NCBI GenBank assembly: GCA_021784595.1
Contig: JAJYHT010000037.1
Coordinates: 1-64,000, forward strand
DNA length: 64,000 bases
Direction: 5' to 3'
From: Bacillota bacterium
GTDB lineage: Bacteria; Bacillota; Sulfobacillia; Sulfobacillales; Sulfobacillaceae
The notes under the pieces: model-generated
What the model saw: the letters and a program-made list of their open reading frames with translations, nothing else
The model's database searches: none
What the model was told of the DNA's origin: nothing
Made by a program: the position numbers and the translations under genes
Shown here: one piece after another, positions 1 to 9,014 of the stretch
Position numbering within the stretch: the stretch's first letter is position 1
How the letters are laid out: every line of letters begins with the position of its first letter

Positions 1-9
1 TTCCGATCT
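1..9. other. Probable Illumina adapter remnant at contig start
   Basis: The first nine bases, TTCCGATCT, equal the 3' end of the standard Illumina TruSeq adapter. The ftsK reading frame that follows agrees with the copy at the window end only from base 10 onward. At the window end the codons before the shared stretch encode Ala-Thr-Gln, as expected for FtsK, whereas bases 1-9 would encode Phe-Arg-Ser. This suggests untrimmed adapter rather than genomic sequence. Confidence 0.8.
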
Positions 10-28
10 AGGCCGTCGGTCGATGTCA
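10..28 (+). repeat. Terminal overlap, left copy
   Basis: These 19 bases are identical to 63982-64000 and lie in the same ftsK codons (Arg-Pro-Ser-Val-Asp-Val). The repeat most likely marks the closing point of a circular assembly; the true overlap may be longer because the window stops at 64000. Confidence 0.85.
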
Positions 29-558
29 TTACCGGGACCATCAAAGCCAACATTCCCAGCAGAATTGCCTTTTCGGTGTCCAGTCAAATTGATTCGCGAA
101 CAATTTTGGACGCCGCTGGTGCCGAAAAATTACTAGGCCGTGGGGACATGCTGTTCCACCCGGTAGGGGCCAGCAAGCCATTGCGCATTCAAGGAGCCTT
201 TATCCATGAAAAGGAAATTGAGGCTATCGTGTCCTATTTGGTGCAACAGGGCCAAGTGCAGGGACCGGACGAACCGCTGGAGTTTGCCAGCGCGGGTGCT
301 AGCAACGATGCGATGACAGAAGAGACCGACAATTTGTTTCATGACGCAGTGCGGATTATTGTGGAAAGTCGCCAAGCTTCGACCTCGATGTTGCAGAGGC
401 GGTTGCGCATTGGATATACTCGTGCGGCCCGTCTGATTGATGCCATGGAAGAGCGGGGGTTCATTGGGGCACAGGACGGAGCTAAGGCGCGCGAAGTCCA
501 TTTGAGCATGGAACAATACCACCGCTTGTTCACTGACTCGCCTGACGTCCGAGAATAG
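10..558 (+). CDS. ftsK: DNA translocase FtsK/SpoIIIE, C-terminal part
   Basis: This is the C-terminal 182 residues of the hexameric DNA pump that moves chromosomal DNA through the division or sporulation septum. The beginning matches the conserved end of the RecA-like motor (RPSVDV, then [12 protein letters not shown]). A linker follows, then a winged-helix gamma domain (about 60 residues before the end) that in this family reads DNA polarity signals. The first part of the gene is at 62386-64000; joining the shared 19 bases gives a 714-residue protein, close to the size usual for this family. The 5' truncation is therefore an effect of where the contig was opened. Confidence 0.93.
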   Translation, partial: RPSVDVITGTIKANIPSRIAFSVSSQIDSRTILDAAGAEKLLGRGDMLFHPVGASKPLRIQGAFIHEKEIEAIVSYLVQQGQVQGPDEPLEFASAGASNDAMTEETDNLFHDAVRIIVESRQASTSMLQRRLRIGYTRAARLIDAMEERGFIGAQDGAKAREVHLSMEQYHRLFTDSPDVRE

Positions 559-790
559 TCGATCCTGCCTATTGCCTTTATCAAGTTCTAGCGTAAAGCC
601 CCGATCATTAGGCCCGGGTATATCAGACCGTGGGCCCGACCGAATTTAGTGTCCTTCTTACAGAGATTAGATAGGCGGGATTTGCCATTTGCTGGTCGGA
701 CGAGCTCGAAGCCCGAAGATCTATGCAAAATCTCGCCGATGGTGCATAGGATGTTATTACCTTCTCTACATCTTAAAAGGGGGTGGTAAC

Positions 791-1945
791 ATGGCCGGAT
801 TTGTACCGGATTGGACGCTGCAACGCAAGGGTGCGATGGACCAGGCTCGGCATCAAAAAAAGATTCGGGAAGCTTTAAAACAGCAATTGCCGGATCTTAT
901 TACAGAGGACAGCATTTTAACTGCTGACGGTGGGCGTGTGGTACGCGTACCCATTCGAAACTTGGAGGAGTATAAATTTCGCTTTGACCCCTGGCAGGGG
1001 GATCGGGTGGGTCAGGATCAAGGAGAAGGCAAACCGGGAGATGTTCTGGGACAAATTCCGGCCCATAAACCGGCTGGAGCAGGCCGAGGCCAGGGACCTC
1101 CAGGAGAGATTCCGGGTATCGATTACCTAGAAGCGGACGTTACCATAGACGAAATTGCTGGTCTTCTATTCGAGGATCTCGGACTGCCATACTTGCGGCC
1201 CAAGATGCAATCTACCATTCCTCGACCCACCTTTCAATTCAAAGATATTAGCAAACGGGGATTAATGGGGAATCTGGATAAACGTCGTAGTTTGCGAGAA
1301 AATCTGTTGCGCCACGCGCGGCAGGGTGCATCCAATGTGGGGCCGTGGCAGCCAGAAGACTTGCGCTTTAAGACGTGGGTTAACGTGCCGGTGGAGGATA
1401 ACAATGCCGTGGTTATCGCGATGCGCGACATTTCGGGTTCAATGGGAGATTTTAAAAAGCTGATGGCTCGAACATTTGCTTTTTGGATGCTGCGGTTCCT
1501 GCGTACGAAATATGAAGCGGTTGAAGTAGTGTTCATTGTCCATCATACCCAGGCTCGGGAGGTGACCGAAGAAGAGTTTTTTCAGTTGGGCGAAAGCGGA
1601 GGCACCAAGGTCTCTTCAGCCTATGAACTATGTTGGGATGTTGTGCAACATCGCTATCCTCCAACGCAGTGGAACATTTATCCTATGCATTTTTCCGATG
1701 GAGACAACTGGTCAGATGCGGATAACCGGCGCACGGTGGAATATTTGGAGGCCATGCTGCCGATGGTGAATGTGTTTGGCTATACCGAGATCAGAGAAGG
1801 CGGCTATACCAGCACACTTATGTCTGCCTTTACCAAAATCAAACACCCACGATTTCAGGTGGTCACGATTGGCAGCCGAAAGGATGTGTATGCGGCGCTT
1901 AAACAATTTTTTCCTCGCACAGGGGAGGGAATAGGATATGAGTAG
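791..1945 (+). CDS. yhbH: Sporulation protein YhbH (DUF444 family)
   Basis: This 384-residue protein belongs to the YhbH/YeaH (DUF444) family, known to travel with PrkA kinase and SpoVR and, in Bacillus, needed for normal sporulation. The C-terminal half has a von Willebrand A-like fold with a metal site DISGSMG near residue 220. The middle is rich in Gly, Pro and Gln. The ATG at 791 is chosen over the in-frame 689 start because a strong purine-rich ribosome site (AAGGGGGTGG) lies just before it and upstream residues look non-coding. The 232-base gap after ftsK holds no convincing gene. The molecular activity is unknown in the family. Confidence 0.9.
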   Translation: MAGFVPDWTLQRKGAMDQARHQKKIREALKQQLPDLITEDSILTADGGRVVRVPIRNLEEYKFRFDPWQGDRVGQDQGEGKPGDVLGQIPAHKPAGAGRGQGPPGEIPGIDYLEADVTIDEIAGLLFEDLGLPYLRPKMQSTIPRPTFQFKDISKRGLMGNLDKRRSLRENLLRHARQGASNVGPWQPEDLRFKTWVNVPVEDNNAVVIAMRDISGSMGDFKKLMARTFAFWMLRFLRTKYEAVEVVFIVHHTQAREVTEEEFFQLGESGGTKVSSAYELCWDVVQHRYPPTQWNIYPMHFSDGDNWSDADNRRTVEYLEAMLPMVNVFGYTEIREGGYTSTLMSAFTKIKHPRFQVVTIGSRKDVYAALKQFFPRTGEGIGYE

Positions 1946-3260
1946 TGCTTCCCATTATCCGAGCGACGACCAAATTTGGGATTTAGCCCGCCAAGAGGGC
2001 TTGGACCCCTTTCCAGTTATTTGTGAAGCGGTTCCCGCAACCATTTTGTACGAGTTTGCCGCGTATTTGATTCCCGGTCGGATGTCTCACTGGTCTTACG
2101 GGAAAGCGTACCATGCGATGAAGACCCGATACGATTATGGTCTAAATAAATTGTACGAAATGGTCATTAATGCGAATCCAGCTTATGCTTTTTTATTGGA
2201 TAGCAATTCGGACCTAGAAAACACTTTTGTGCGCGCGCATGTGATGGGGCACGTGGACTTTTTTAAGCACAACCTCTACTTTGCTCACACCCAGCGCGAC
2301 ATGTTGGATGTGGTGGCTCGCCACGCCGATCGTATTCGGCAATATGAGTTCGAGTATGGTCAAGATGTTGTTGAGCGATTTTTGGATGCCACTTTGTCTA
2401 TTCAAGAACACGTGGCTGAGCCGTTGCCGCCCTTAATGATGAGTGCGCGCCAGCCGGCGCCCTCGTCGGGTGCAGACGGTTGGACGGACTTGTGGCAGTC
2501 GCTTCCATCAGAACATCATCGTCAAGTGAAACCGTCGGATCAAGACGACCGCGATGTGTTGCGCTTTATTATGGAACACAGTGACGAATTGGAAGAGTGG
2601 CAGCGGGACGTGGTGGCGATGGTGCATGATGAGATGGTCTATTTCTGGCCGCAACTGCGGACTAAAATTATGAATGAGGGTTGGGCCAGTCTCTGGCATG
2701 TCAGACTAATGAGGGCTCTGGAGTTGACAGATGCAGATGTGGTGAATTTTGCGCGGTTGCACGCTGCCGTTACCTCCCCCATTCCTTATCAGATTAACCC
2801 GTATGCGATAGGGTATGCGATTTTTCGGCATATCGTGGAGACGCGAGGTATTGAAGCCGCCTTTTTCGTTCGCACTATCGATGATGATGTCAGTTTTTTG
2901 CGCAACTACCTCACGGAATCATTGGTTGAAGACCTCCATCTCTACGTCTTTGGACCGGAGCAAGACAAAATCGTGGTCAAGTCGCGCCATTGGGAATTAG
3001 TGCGTGATCGCTTGGTCAAAGAATTCCTGCATGGTGGGCTGCCGATCATTGAGGTGGCGGATGGAGATTTTCACCGGCGGGGGGAATTGTATTTAATTCA
3101 TCGGCACGAAGGCACGGATTTAGACCTATTATACGCAGAACGAACATTGGAACATGTTCGTCTCTTGTGGGGACGTCCGGTGCATTTAGAAACGATCAGC
3201 GAGAATCGCAAGCTCATCTTGAGCTATGATGGCCAGGCACACAGCAAGGCTGTTGTGTAA
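1938..3260 (+). CDS. spoVR: SpoVR family protein
   Basis: This 440-residue protein matches the SpoVR/YcgB family, linked to spore cortex formation in Bacillus and to stationary-phase physiology in enterobacteria; its biochemical role is not established. Recognition rests on the N-terminal region with WSYGKAYHAMK-type and HVMGHVDFFKHN motifs and the C-terminal LIHRHEGTDLDL. It overlaps the end of yhbH by eight bases and has its own GGAGGGA site, so the two are probably co-translated. Together with prkA it forms the conserved trio, here in the order yhbH-spoVR-prkA rather than the enterobacterial prkA-first order. Confidence 0.92.
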   Translation: MSSASHYPSDDQIWDLARQEGLDPFPVICEAVPATILYEFAAYLIPGRMSHWSYGKAYHAMKTRYDYGLNKLYEMVINANPAYAFLLDSNSDLENTFVRAHVMGHVDFFKHNLYFAHTQRDMLDVVARHADRIRQYEFEYGQDVVERFLDATLSIQEHVAEPLPPLMMSARQPAPSSGADGWTDLWQSLPSEHHRQVKPSDQDDRDVLRFIMEHSDELEEWQRDVVAMVHDEMVYFWPQLRTKIMNEGWASLWHVRLMRALELTDADVVNFARLHAAVTSPIPYQINPYAIGYAIFRHIVETRGIEAAFFVRTIDDDVSFLRNYLTESLVEDLHLYVFGPEQDKIVVKSRHWELVRDRLVKEFLHGGLPIIEVADGDFHRRGELYLIHRHEGTDLDLLYAERTLEHVRLLWGRPVHLETISENRKLILSYDGQAHSKAVV

Positions 3261-3303
3261 TCCTATTATCCTTTGCGACGCTAATGCCCTAACGAGTCGG
3301 CAC

Positions 3304-3318
3304 CCTTTATGGTAAAGG
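3304..3318 (+). promoter_or_regulatory. Small hairpin over the prkA ribosome binding site
   Basis: CCTTTA and TAAAGG form a perfect 6-bp stem with a TGG loop. The right arm shares bases with the AAAGGAGGG ribosome binding site at 3314-3322, so folding could partly mask prkA translation. With six pairs, mostly A-T, the hairpin is weak and its role is speculative. Confidence 0.3.
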
Positions 3319-3331
3319 AGGGAAATCACCC

Positions 3332-5227
3332 ATGGATATTTGGGAGCGCATCGATGCGTACCAAAATCAAGAACAGGAAATAGCGTGGCACGGCACATTT
3401 CGAGAGTATTTCAACCAAGCACGGGAAAATCCTCGGATAGCGCGTTTGGCTCACGGCAGAATTTACGACATGGTTGCGGAGGATGGCATTGAAACTCGTT
3501 CCGATGGTACACGTCATTATCACTTCTTTGATCATGACTTATTTGGGTTGGATCGGTCATTGGACCAATTGGTGGAATATTTTCACTCAGCGGCGCAACG
3601 ACTCGAAGTGCGTAAACGGATATTGTTGTTGATGGGACCTGTCGGAGGAGGCAAGTCGACATTGGTCGCGTTGTTGAAACGAGGGCTGGAACGGTATACC
3701 CGCACTTCATCGGGCGCTGCCTATGCCCTGGTTGGATGTCCCATGCATGAGGAGCCTTTGCATTTGATTCCTGACGCGTTGCGGGCCGATGTGTTGCGCG
3801 ATTATCAACTCTATATTGAAGGTGATTTGTGTCCGGTCTGCCGGCAGCGATTAGCAGATGACCATCACGGCAAGATTGACGAGTTTCCCGTAGAACGACT
3901 ATTGATGTCGGAAAAAGAGCGTATTGGCATTGGGACGTTTTCTCCTAGTGATCCCAAAAGTCAGGACATTAGCGAATTGACCGGCAGCATTGACCTAGCC
4001 ACGATAGGGGAGTATGGCTCCGAATCCGACCCTAGGGCATATCGGTTCGATGGAGAATTAAACGTGGCCAACCGGGGATTGATGGAGTTTATTGAGATGT
4101 TAAAGAGTGACGAGAAGTTTTTGTATGGTTTGTTGACTCTCTCGCAAGAACAAAATATCAAAACGGGGCGCTTCGCCATGATCTATGCCGACGAAGTGAT
4201 TGTCAGTCACACCAACGAAACCGAATATCTGCGTTTTGTCGAAAACAAAAAAAATGAGGCCTTGCGGGATCGTATGATCTTGGTGCGCATTCCCTATAAC
4301 CTCAAAGTGCATGATGAAATGCGGATTTACGAAAAACTTATCGGCGAGTCTGCTTTAAGCAATATGCATCTAGCACCTCATACGCTGCGGGCGGCCAGCA
4401 TGTTTGCCATCTTGTCGCGTCTTAAAGACTCGAAAAAGCAGGGTATGTCTTTGGTGAAAAAAATGAAGCTGTACGATGGTCAATCGGTTGAGGGCTATAC
4501 CAGCAAAGACGTGCGTGAACTGCGCGAAGAGTTCTCGATGGAGGGCATGGACGGCATTTCTCCACGGTACGTCATCAATCGTCTGTCTAGTGCCCTGGTA
4601 AAGCCTGGGATCTGTTGTATCAACCCTCTTGATGCCCTGAGGACACTTAAAGATGGTTTGGAACAGCACACTGGGCTCAGTGCCGAAGAACGGGACCGAT
4701 TATTGAACCTTATCTATGAGACACGGCGTGAATATGATGAGTTGGCCAAAATTGAGGTGCAAAAAGCGTTCGTCTACTCATTTGAGGAATCCGCGCAAGC
4801 GTTGTTGAACAACTATCTAGATAACATTGAAGCGTACGTCAACAAGAGCAAAATTACGGACCCGATTACCGATGAGGAGATTGAACCTGACGAGAAATTG
4901 ATGCGTTCGGTCGAGGAGCAAATTGGGATATCGGACAACGCTAAGCGTGCTTTTCGAGAGGAAATTCTCATTCGCATTTCTACTCTGGCCCGACGCGGGG
5001 AACGTTTTGATTACCGGACGCACCCAGGGCTTAAAGACGCCATTGAGGCCAAATTGTTTAATGATTTAAAGAATGTGGTAAAAATCACCACCTCCACTCG
5101 TACACCGGACCAGGATCAGCTTAAAAAATTGAATGAGGTAGCCAATCGATTAATTACCCATGATGGGTATTGCTCGGAGTGCAGCAACGCCATTTTACAA
5201 TATGTGGGAACCCTGCTAAGCCGATAG
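3332..5227 (+). CDS. prkA: PrkA-type serine protein kinase (AAA+)
   Basis: This 631-residue protein is a member of the PrkA/YeaG family: an N-terminal AAA+ ATPase module with Walker A GPVGGGKST near residue 102, followed by a C-terminal kinase-like region. In Bacillus PrkA affects sporulation through sigma-K dependent genes, and ATPase or protease-like activity has also been proposed. Cys pairs around residues 167-170 (CPVC) sit in the AAA region as in relatives. Full length compared with the usual 630-640 residues. A very strong ribosome site AAAGGAGGG precedes the ATG. It closes the yhbH-spoVR-prkA cluster. Confidence 0.93.
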   Translation: MDIWERIDAYQNQEQEIAWHGTFREYFNQARENPRIARLAHGRIYDMVAEDGIETRSDGTRHYHFFDHDLFGLDRSLDQLVEYFHSAAQRLEVRKRILLLMGPVGGGKSTLVALLKRGLERYTRTSSGAAYALVGCPMHEEPLHLIPDALRADVLRDYQLYIEGDLCPVCRQRLADDHHGKIDEFPVERLLMSEKERIGIGTFSPSDPKSQDISELTGSIDLATIGEYGSESDPRAYRFDGELNVANRGLMEFIEMLKSDEKFLYGLLTLSQEQNIKTGRFAMIYADEVIVSHTNETEYLRFVENKKNEALRDRMILVRIPYNLKVHDEMRIYEKLIGESALSNMHLAPHTLRAASMFAILSRLKDSKKQGMSLVKKMKLYDGQSVEGYTSKDVRELREEFSMEGMDGISPRYVINRLSSALVKPGICCINPLDALRTLKDGLEQHTGLSAEERDRLLNLIYETRREYDELAKIEVQKAFVYSFEESAQALLNNYLDNIEAYVNKSKITDPITDEEIEPDEKLMRSVEEQIGISDNAKRAFREEILIRISTLARRGERFDYRTHPGLKDAIEAKLFNDLKNVVKITTSTRTPDQDQLKKLNEVANRLITHDGYCSECSNAILQYVGTLLSR

Positions 5228-5308
5228 TTGTCTTTCCTTTGCACCTCGTGACGTCTAGAATAGATAAAGCCGTTTGACGGCACGGGACAGAAAGGATGGA
5301 CACGAGCA

Positions 5309-6688
5309 ATGCGGTATGTGGCTCACATTTCGCAGTTGCCTAAGACTACAGTCTCTTCGTTTTGGGACGATGTGCGGCATACGGAGCGGTGGCTTAGGTC
5401 ACTGGGCAAGGAGGTGGCTTCTCGACAGTTAACGTTGGGAGCTCGGTCACTTCGGCAATTGAATGCATGGCAAGGATGGCAACAGGGTCCGTTGGTGCTC
5501 GAAGGATGGTTTGATCCGATGTCCGTCGAGTTGACCTGGCGCTATTTAATCGAATTTTTGGCAGATTGGGGACCTCACTCGATTCGCATTCCTTGCGGGG
5601 GTGATGCGGAAGTGCGATGGAGCCAGCGCCATCTGACGATTCGAGCTCCCCATCTGTCTTGGGTGTGGCAAAAGATTGAAGAGTCGTGGGAACTGTCCCA
5701 GTGGGAGCGCCAAGACCTTACCGAGTGGCACGAAACCGCGCACCCCTACCGAGCATGGCGCATGCCATGGGGATATGTGCAACAGTCGAGTCCCAGCACG
5801 TATTGGAACGAATGGGATTTCTACGCGGATGCAGGATTTGAACCAATGATTGGAAAGCTTTGGTCCGCCTTGGCTGTGCGGTTAGGCTCTCGTTCAATGC
5901 GGGTCCTATGGCACCAGGAAACGTTGCCCCGCTCCGAGTTGTTGCTAGGGTTGCCCATTCATTTGATCCAGGCGGGAATGTCGATTGTCAATCCGCCCTC
6001 GTTATTCTGGGAGTCGTCAGTGTTGCGGGTTCCTGCACTGCGGGGCTTGCGCTGCAACATGTCGTGGGAAGTGCCAGACTGGAGCCCCTATTGGGCCAAT
6101 ACCGTGTTTTTACGACGCTGGCGCCAGGCCACCAGGCTAGAAGCCCATTATCGTGCTCGGTTGGGTCAGAACTGGGATATGTCTGCACATCGCTCACTGC
6201 GGCACGAGCGCCGCAGTGTGCCAGTATTTGCATGGACCGCCACACAATCCCCGGGGACGGGCGGATCTTGGGAACACCTGCAACAACGCGCCGCGGATCA
6301 CGGACGGCTGGATGCTTTAGCGAAATCCCTCTCGGTGCGCAAGTGGCCCGGAGCACCAACAATGTGGCCTGTGCGACTGCGCTATAGCCGATCTCAATGG
6401 CATATTGAGATGCTACAATCCGATACGGGCAAATGGGTAATATCGCATCGCCAGGGTCCCCAAATTGTGATTGGCTGGCCTCGACACAGCCATCCCGGAT
6501 GGCTACTTGTCAAGTGGCCGGATACCCTTGGTTCCGGGCTGGAGGTGCTAGATCCCGAGCAACACCTCGACACCACCAATACCGACTGGAGGTACTGGGC
6601 CTGGTTGGTGACCGAACACCTCATGCCTGATATTGAACGTTGGCTTAGGTCCGCCAACGGCTTGGCCATCCGCAATATTGGTCCGTAG
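5309..6688 (+). CDS. Tryptophan-rich protein of unknown function
   Basis: I do not recognise this 459-residue protein. It has about 38 tryptophans (roughly 8 percent), spread along the whole chain, often as aromatic-plus-basic pairs. No signal peptide, long hydrophobic segment or nucleotide-binding motif is visible, so it is probably cytoplasmic. The frame is open and uninterrupted, and an AAAGGATGG sequence lies about ten bases before the ATG. A short GCCGT/ACGGC stem (5269-5281) lies upstream. It follows prkA by 81 bases and may be co-expressed with the sporulation trio. It converges on the AsnC-type gene. A real gene is likely given its length, but function is open. Confidence 0.7.
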   Translation: MRYVAHISQLPKTTVSSFWDDVRHTERWLRSLGKEVASRQLTLGARSLRQLNAWQGWQQGPLVLEGWFDPMSVELTWRYLIEFLADWGPHSIRIPCGGDAEVRWSQRHLTIRAPHLSWVWQKIEESWELSQWERQDLTEWHETAHPYRAWRMPWGYVQQSSPSTYWNEWDFYADAGFEPMIGKLWSALAVRLGSRSMRVLWHQETLPRSELLLGLPIHLIQAGMSIVNPPSLFWESSVLRVPALRGLRCNMSWEVPDWSPYWANTVFLRRWRQATRLEAHYRARLGQNWDMSAHRSLRHERRSVPVFAWTATQSPGTGGSWEHLQQRAADHGRLDALAKSLSVRKWPGAPTMWPVRLRYSRSQWHIEMLQSDTGKWVISHRQGPQIVIGWPRHSHPGWLLVKWPDTLGSGLEVLDPEQHLDTTNTDWRYWAWLVTEHLMPDIERWLRSANGLAIRNIGP

Positions 6689-6702
6689 GCGCGAACAGTA
6701 CG

Positions 6703-6975
6703 CTATGGTTTGGCGCGGCGAGCCTTTACCCATTCGTGCATACCCATGGGGCCGTGTTCGTAAAAATACAACGAGTAAAGATAGGGATCCACTACCCCAC
6801 GATACGCCTTGATAATTCCAATATTCTCAAGCTTGGTGATACGGTGGTCTACATCCTCCACCGAGAGACCCAATTCATCTGCAATATCTTCCAACGGGGT
6901 TCGGGCGTTATCAATAAGAATTTCCACCAACCGGCGATCCTTGGTGTCGACGGGGTACTGTGTTTGCTGAGCCAT
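6703..6975 (-). CDS. Small Lrp/AsnC-type winged-helix regulator
   Basis: This 90-residue protein consists almost entirely of an AsnC/Lrp-like DNA-binding winged helix (residues about 8-60: LVEILIDNARTPLEDIADEL, then a recognition helix and a GIIKAYRG wing). The ligand-binding RAM domain that normally brings Lrp proteins to about 150 residues is absent. The ATG at 6975 is preferred because GGAGG lies ten bases before it. It sits 43 bases after the LON-domain gene on the same strand, suggesting one operon. It may act as a simple DNA-binding protein or be a partner of another regulator. Confidence 0.75.
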   Translation of the reverse strand: MAQQTQYPVDTKDRRLVEILIDNARTPLEDIADELGLSVEDVDHRITKLENIGIIKAYRGVVDPYLYSLYFYEHGPMGMHEWVKARRAKP

Positions 6976-7018
6976 CTCATGTGTTCCTCCAATAACCAAA
7001 GTGTGATGACATGAATCA

Positions 7019-7636
7019 TTAGCCGCTGTGTTCGGTACGCAAACCATCCATTAGACCGCGCAACAACGATATTTCCTTGGCCAGTCGTGATCGAGTGCTT
7101 CGGACTTCCAATAATTCCTCTTGAGTGGCGACAGGCATCGGAACATGGGCCGCGATCCAGTATGACAGCGTTTCAGGGGTTCGCGGCAGAATTGGCCGTG
7201 AGTCGTCTGCTCGCACCACGCTCCATACTTCGGATCCGAGGGCGTGAGCTTCATCAATTAACGGATTAGGCACAGTCTCGTCAGAATCGGGCATAAAGCG
7301 AAATTGACCGATTAGGGTGTCTTGAACCAATCGGAAGGACAGAAGGCTGACGCGGCTGATGCCAACCGCCTGAACGTTCAAGACAGAAGTGCTGTCGGTG
7401 ATGTCGAGCACTCGTGCCACCGTTCCTACGGAGACTGGTTCGGACCATTCAGTATTGGCCGTCGGAGCAGGAGAGCGAGAGAGGCATACCACAAACCCGG
7501 TATCCCGTTGGGTAACATCGGCAATCATGGTCCGCTGATGTGGGTTAACGATGCTGAGAGTTTGATGCGCTCCGGGAAACAACACCGCTGACCATGGCAA
7601 GATGGGCAAGGTTACGGTGTCACGATTTGTTGACAT
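7019..7636 (-). CDS. LON substrate-binding domain protein
   Basis: A 205-residue protein resembling the N-terminal substrate-recognition domain of Lon protease (LPILPWSAVLFPGAHQTLSI at the start, G-I-S-R-V-S core strand, C-terminal helical bundle from about residue 150). No AAA+ or protease domain follows, so it is one of the free-standing LON-domain proteins, whose role is mostly unknown; they may bind unfolded or regulatory proteins. RBS GGAGG lies close to the ATG at 7636. Leads a probable two-gene operon with the mini AsnC regulator. Confidence 0.82.
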   Translation of the reverse strand: MSTNRDTVTLPILPWSAVLFPGAHQTLSIVNPHQRTMIADVTQRDTGFVVCLSRSPAPTANTEWSEPVSVGTVARVLDITDSTSVLNVQAVGISRVSLLSFRLVQDTLIGQFRFMPDSDETVPNPLIDEAHALGSEVWSVVRADDSRPILPRTPETLSYWIAAHVPMPVATQEELLEVRSTRSRLAKEISLLRGLMDGLRTEHSG

Positions 7637-7760
7637 ATCGCTCCCTCCTTTGACAAGCGCCGTACGCTACGAGAGTCCTCTTTATTCTACTGGTTTACGC
7701 GCTAGACTCCAACACTATCCCCCCGTGATTCGGAGTATTTTTTCCTCAGCCTTCACTCGA

Positions 7761-7789
7761 TTTCCGTCGTGGCCAGACCGTGCTAGAAT
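7761..7789 (+). promoter_or_regulatory. Probable sigma-A promoter with extended -10
   Basis: TGCTAGAAT at 7781-7789 is a good extended -10 element. Seventeen bases upstream lies a poor -35 (TTTCCG). It points at the acyl-CoA dehydrogenase gene, whose start is about 60 bases downstream, and stands in the divergent gap after the LON-domain gene. Confidence 0.5.
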
Positions 7790-7848
7790 AGTAACCGATT
7801 TGGATTGACATGCGACCACGAATAACGACGGGAGGCGCATTACTTCTT

Positions 7849-9012
7849 ATGGCTTATGGACTGACAGAGGAACAGAGGATGTTCCAGACAATGGTGCATC
7901 GATTAGCGGAAGAACGGGTTCAACCGCGGGCTGCTGAGATTGATGCAACCGGGGAGTTTCCTTGGGATATGGTGGATTTATTTCGAGAAAACGGCTTAAT
8001 CGGAGTGGGAATGCCCGAAGAGTTGGGTGGTGGCGGCGCGGATCTTTTGACGTTTTGCTTGGCGGTCGAAGAGGTGGCTCGGGTGTGTGCGACGTCTAGT
8101 TTGATTATTGCGGCCCAGCATTTGGGGGCCATGCCTATATTAATTGCTGGCACCCCGGAACAAAAAGCCCAATTTATTCCGGCTGTGGCGAGCGGCGAAA
8201 AGTTGTCGGCGTTTGCCTTAACTGAACCTGAGGCGGGTTCAGACGCAGGCGGCACCAAAACACACGCGGTGCGAGTCGGCGATCAATATCGGATTAACGG
8301 CACCAAAGTCTTCATTACCAATGGAGGATTGGCGAAGACCATTGTGGTGTTCGCCTCCACTCAGCCTGACGCAGGAGTCCGCGGCATTTCTGCCTTCATC
8401 GTGGACGGCGAGCAGCCCGGGGTCAGTGTGGGACGGGTTGAGAAAAAAATGGGGATTCGAGGTTCACAGACTGCTATGTTGAACTTTGACGACGTGCTGG
8501 TCGACGGTGATCGTTTGCTGGGCAAAGAGGGCGATGGGTTTAAGATTGCGATGCGAACCTTGGACCGCACGCGCCCCGGGATCGCGGCGCAAGCACTGGG
8601 AATAGCCCAAGGAGCCTTGGATGTTAGTTATCGGCATGTTCAGACTCGGCGTCAATTTGGCCAGGCTCTAGGGCAATTTGAGGCGATTCAGTTCATGTTA
8701 GCGGATATGCAGACCCAGATTGAAGCCAGCCGTCACTTGCTGTATAAAGCGGCAGAGGTGGTCGAAACGGCGGGATTTGACACCGTGTCCTCGTCTGAAG
8801 TCACGCGATTCTCCGCTATGGCTAAGCTGATGTGTTCAGACACCGCGATGAAGGTGACGACAGATGCTGTTCAACTATTGGGCGGTTATGGCTATATTCA
8901 GGATTATCCCGCAGAGCGCATGATGCGCGATGCAAAAATTACTCAGATTTATGAAGGCACTAATCAAGTCCAGCGTTTGGTCATTTACCGTAACATGGAC
9001 ATGGAGCGGTGA
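7849..9012 (+). CDS. Acyl-CoA dehydrogenase
   Basis: This 387-residue flavoprotein oxidises an acyl-CoA to the trans-2-enoyl-CoA, passing electrons to ETF. The family signatures are present: FALTEPEAGSDAGGTKT in the middle domain, ITNGG, the R-R-Q-F-G-Q helix, and YEGTNQVQRL at the C-terminus, which carries the usual catalytic glutamate of short/medium chain members. Start ATG 7849 gives the typical MAYGLTEEQRMF beginning; the upstream in-frame ATG at 7810 would add an unlikely leader. GGGAGG at 7830 is rather far (13 bases). It overlaps the asnS start region, so the two are translationally linked although unrelated in pathway. Confidence 0.92.
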   Translation: MAYGLTEEQRMFQTMVHRLAEERVQPRAAEIDATGEFPWDMVDLFRENGLIGVGMPEELGGGGADLLTFCLAVEEVARVCATSSLIIAAQHLGAMPILIAGTPEQKAQFIPAVASGEKLSAFALTEPEAGSDAGGTKTHAVRVGDQYRINGTKVFITNGGLAKTIVVFASTQPDAGVRGISAFIVDGEQPGVSVGRVEKKMGIRGSQTAMLNFDDVLVDGDRLLGKEGDGFKIAMRTLDRTRPGIAAQALGIAQGALDVSYRHVQTRRQFGQALGQFEAIQFMLADMQTQIEASRHLLYKAAEVVETAGFDTVSSSEVTRFSAMAKLMCSDTAMKVTTDAVQLLGGYGYIQDYPAERMMRDAKITQIYEGTNQVQRLVIYRNMDMER

Positions 9013-9014
9013 CA

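Noticed and set aside
611-636. Terminator after ftsK
   Set aside because: GGCCCG/TGGGCC gives only a six-pair stem with a 14-base loop and no T-run.
689-790. Longer start for yhbH
   Set aside because: The extra 34 residues have no ribosome site and an unlikely composition, while the ATG at 791 has a strong one.
5988-6387. Overlapping open frames on both strands within the Trp-rich gene
   Set aside because: They are frame shadows caused by GC-rich codons; no ribosome sites or domains.
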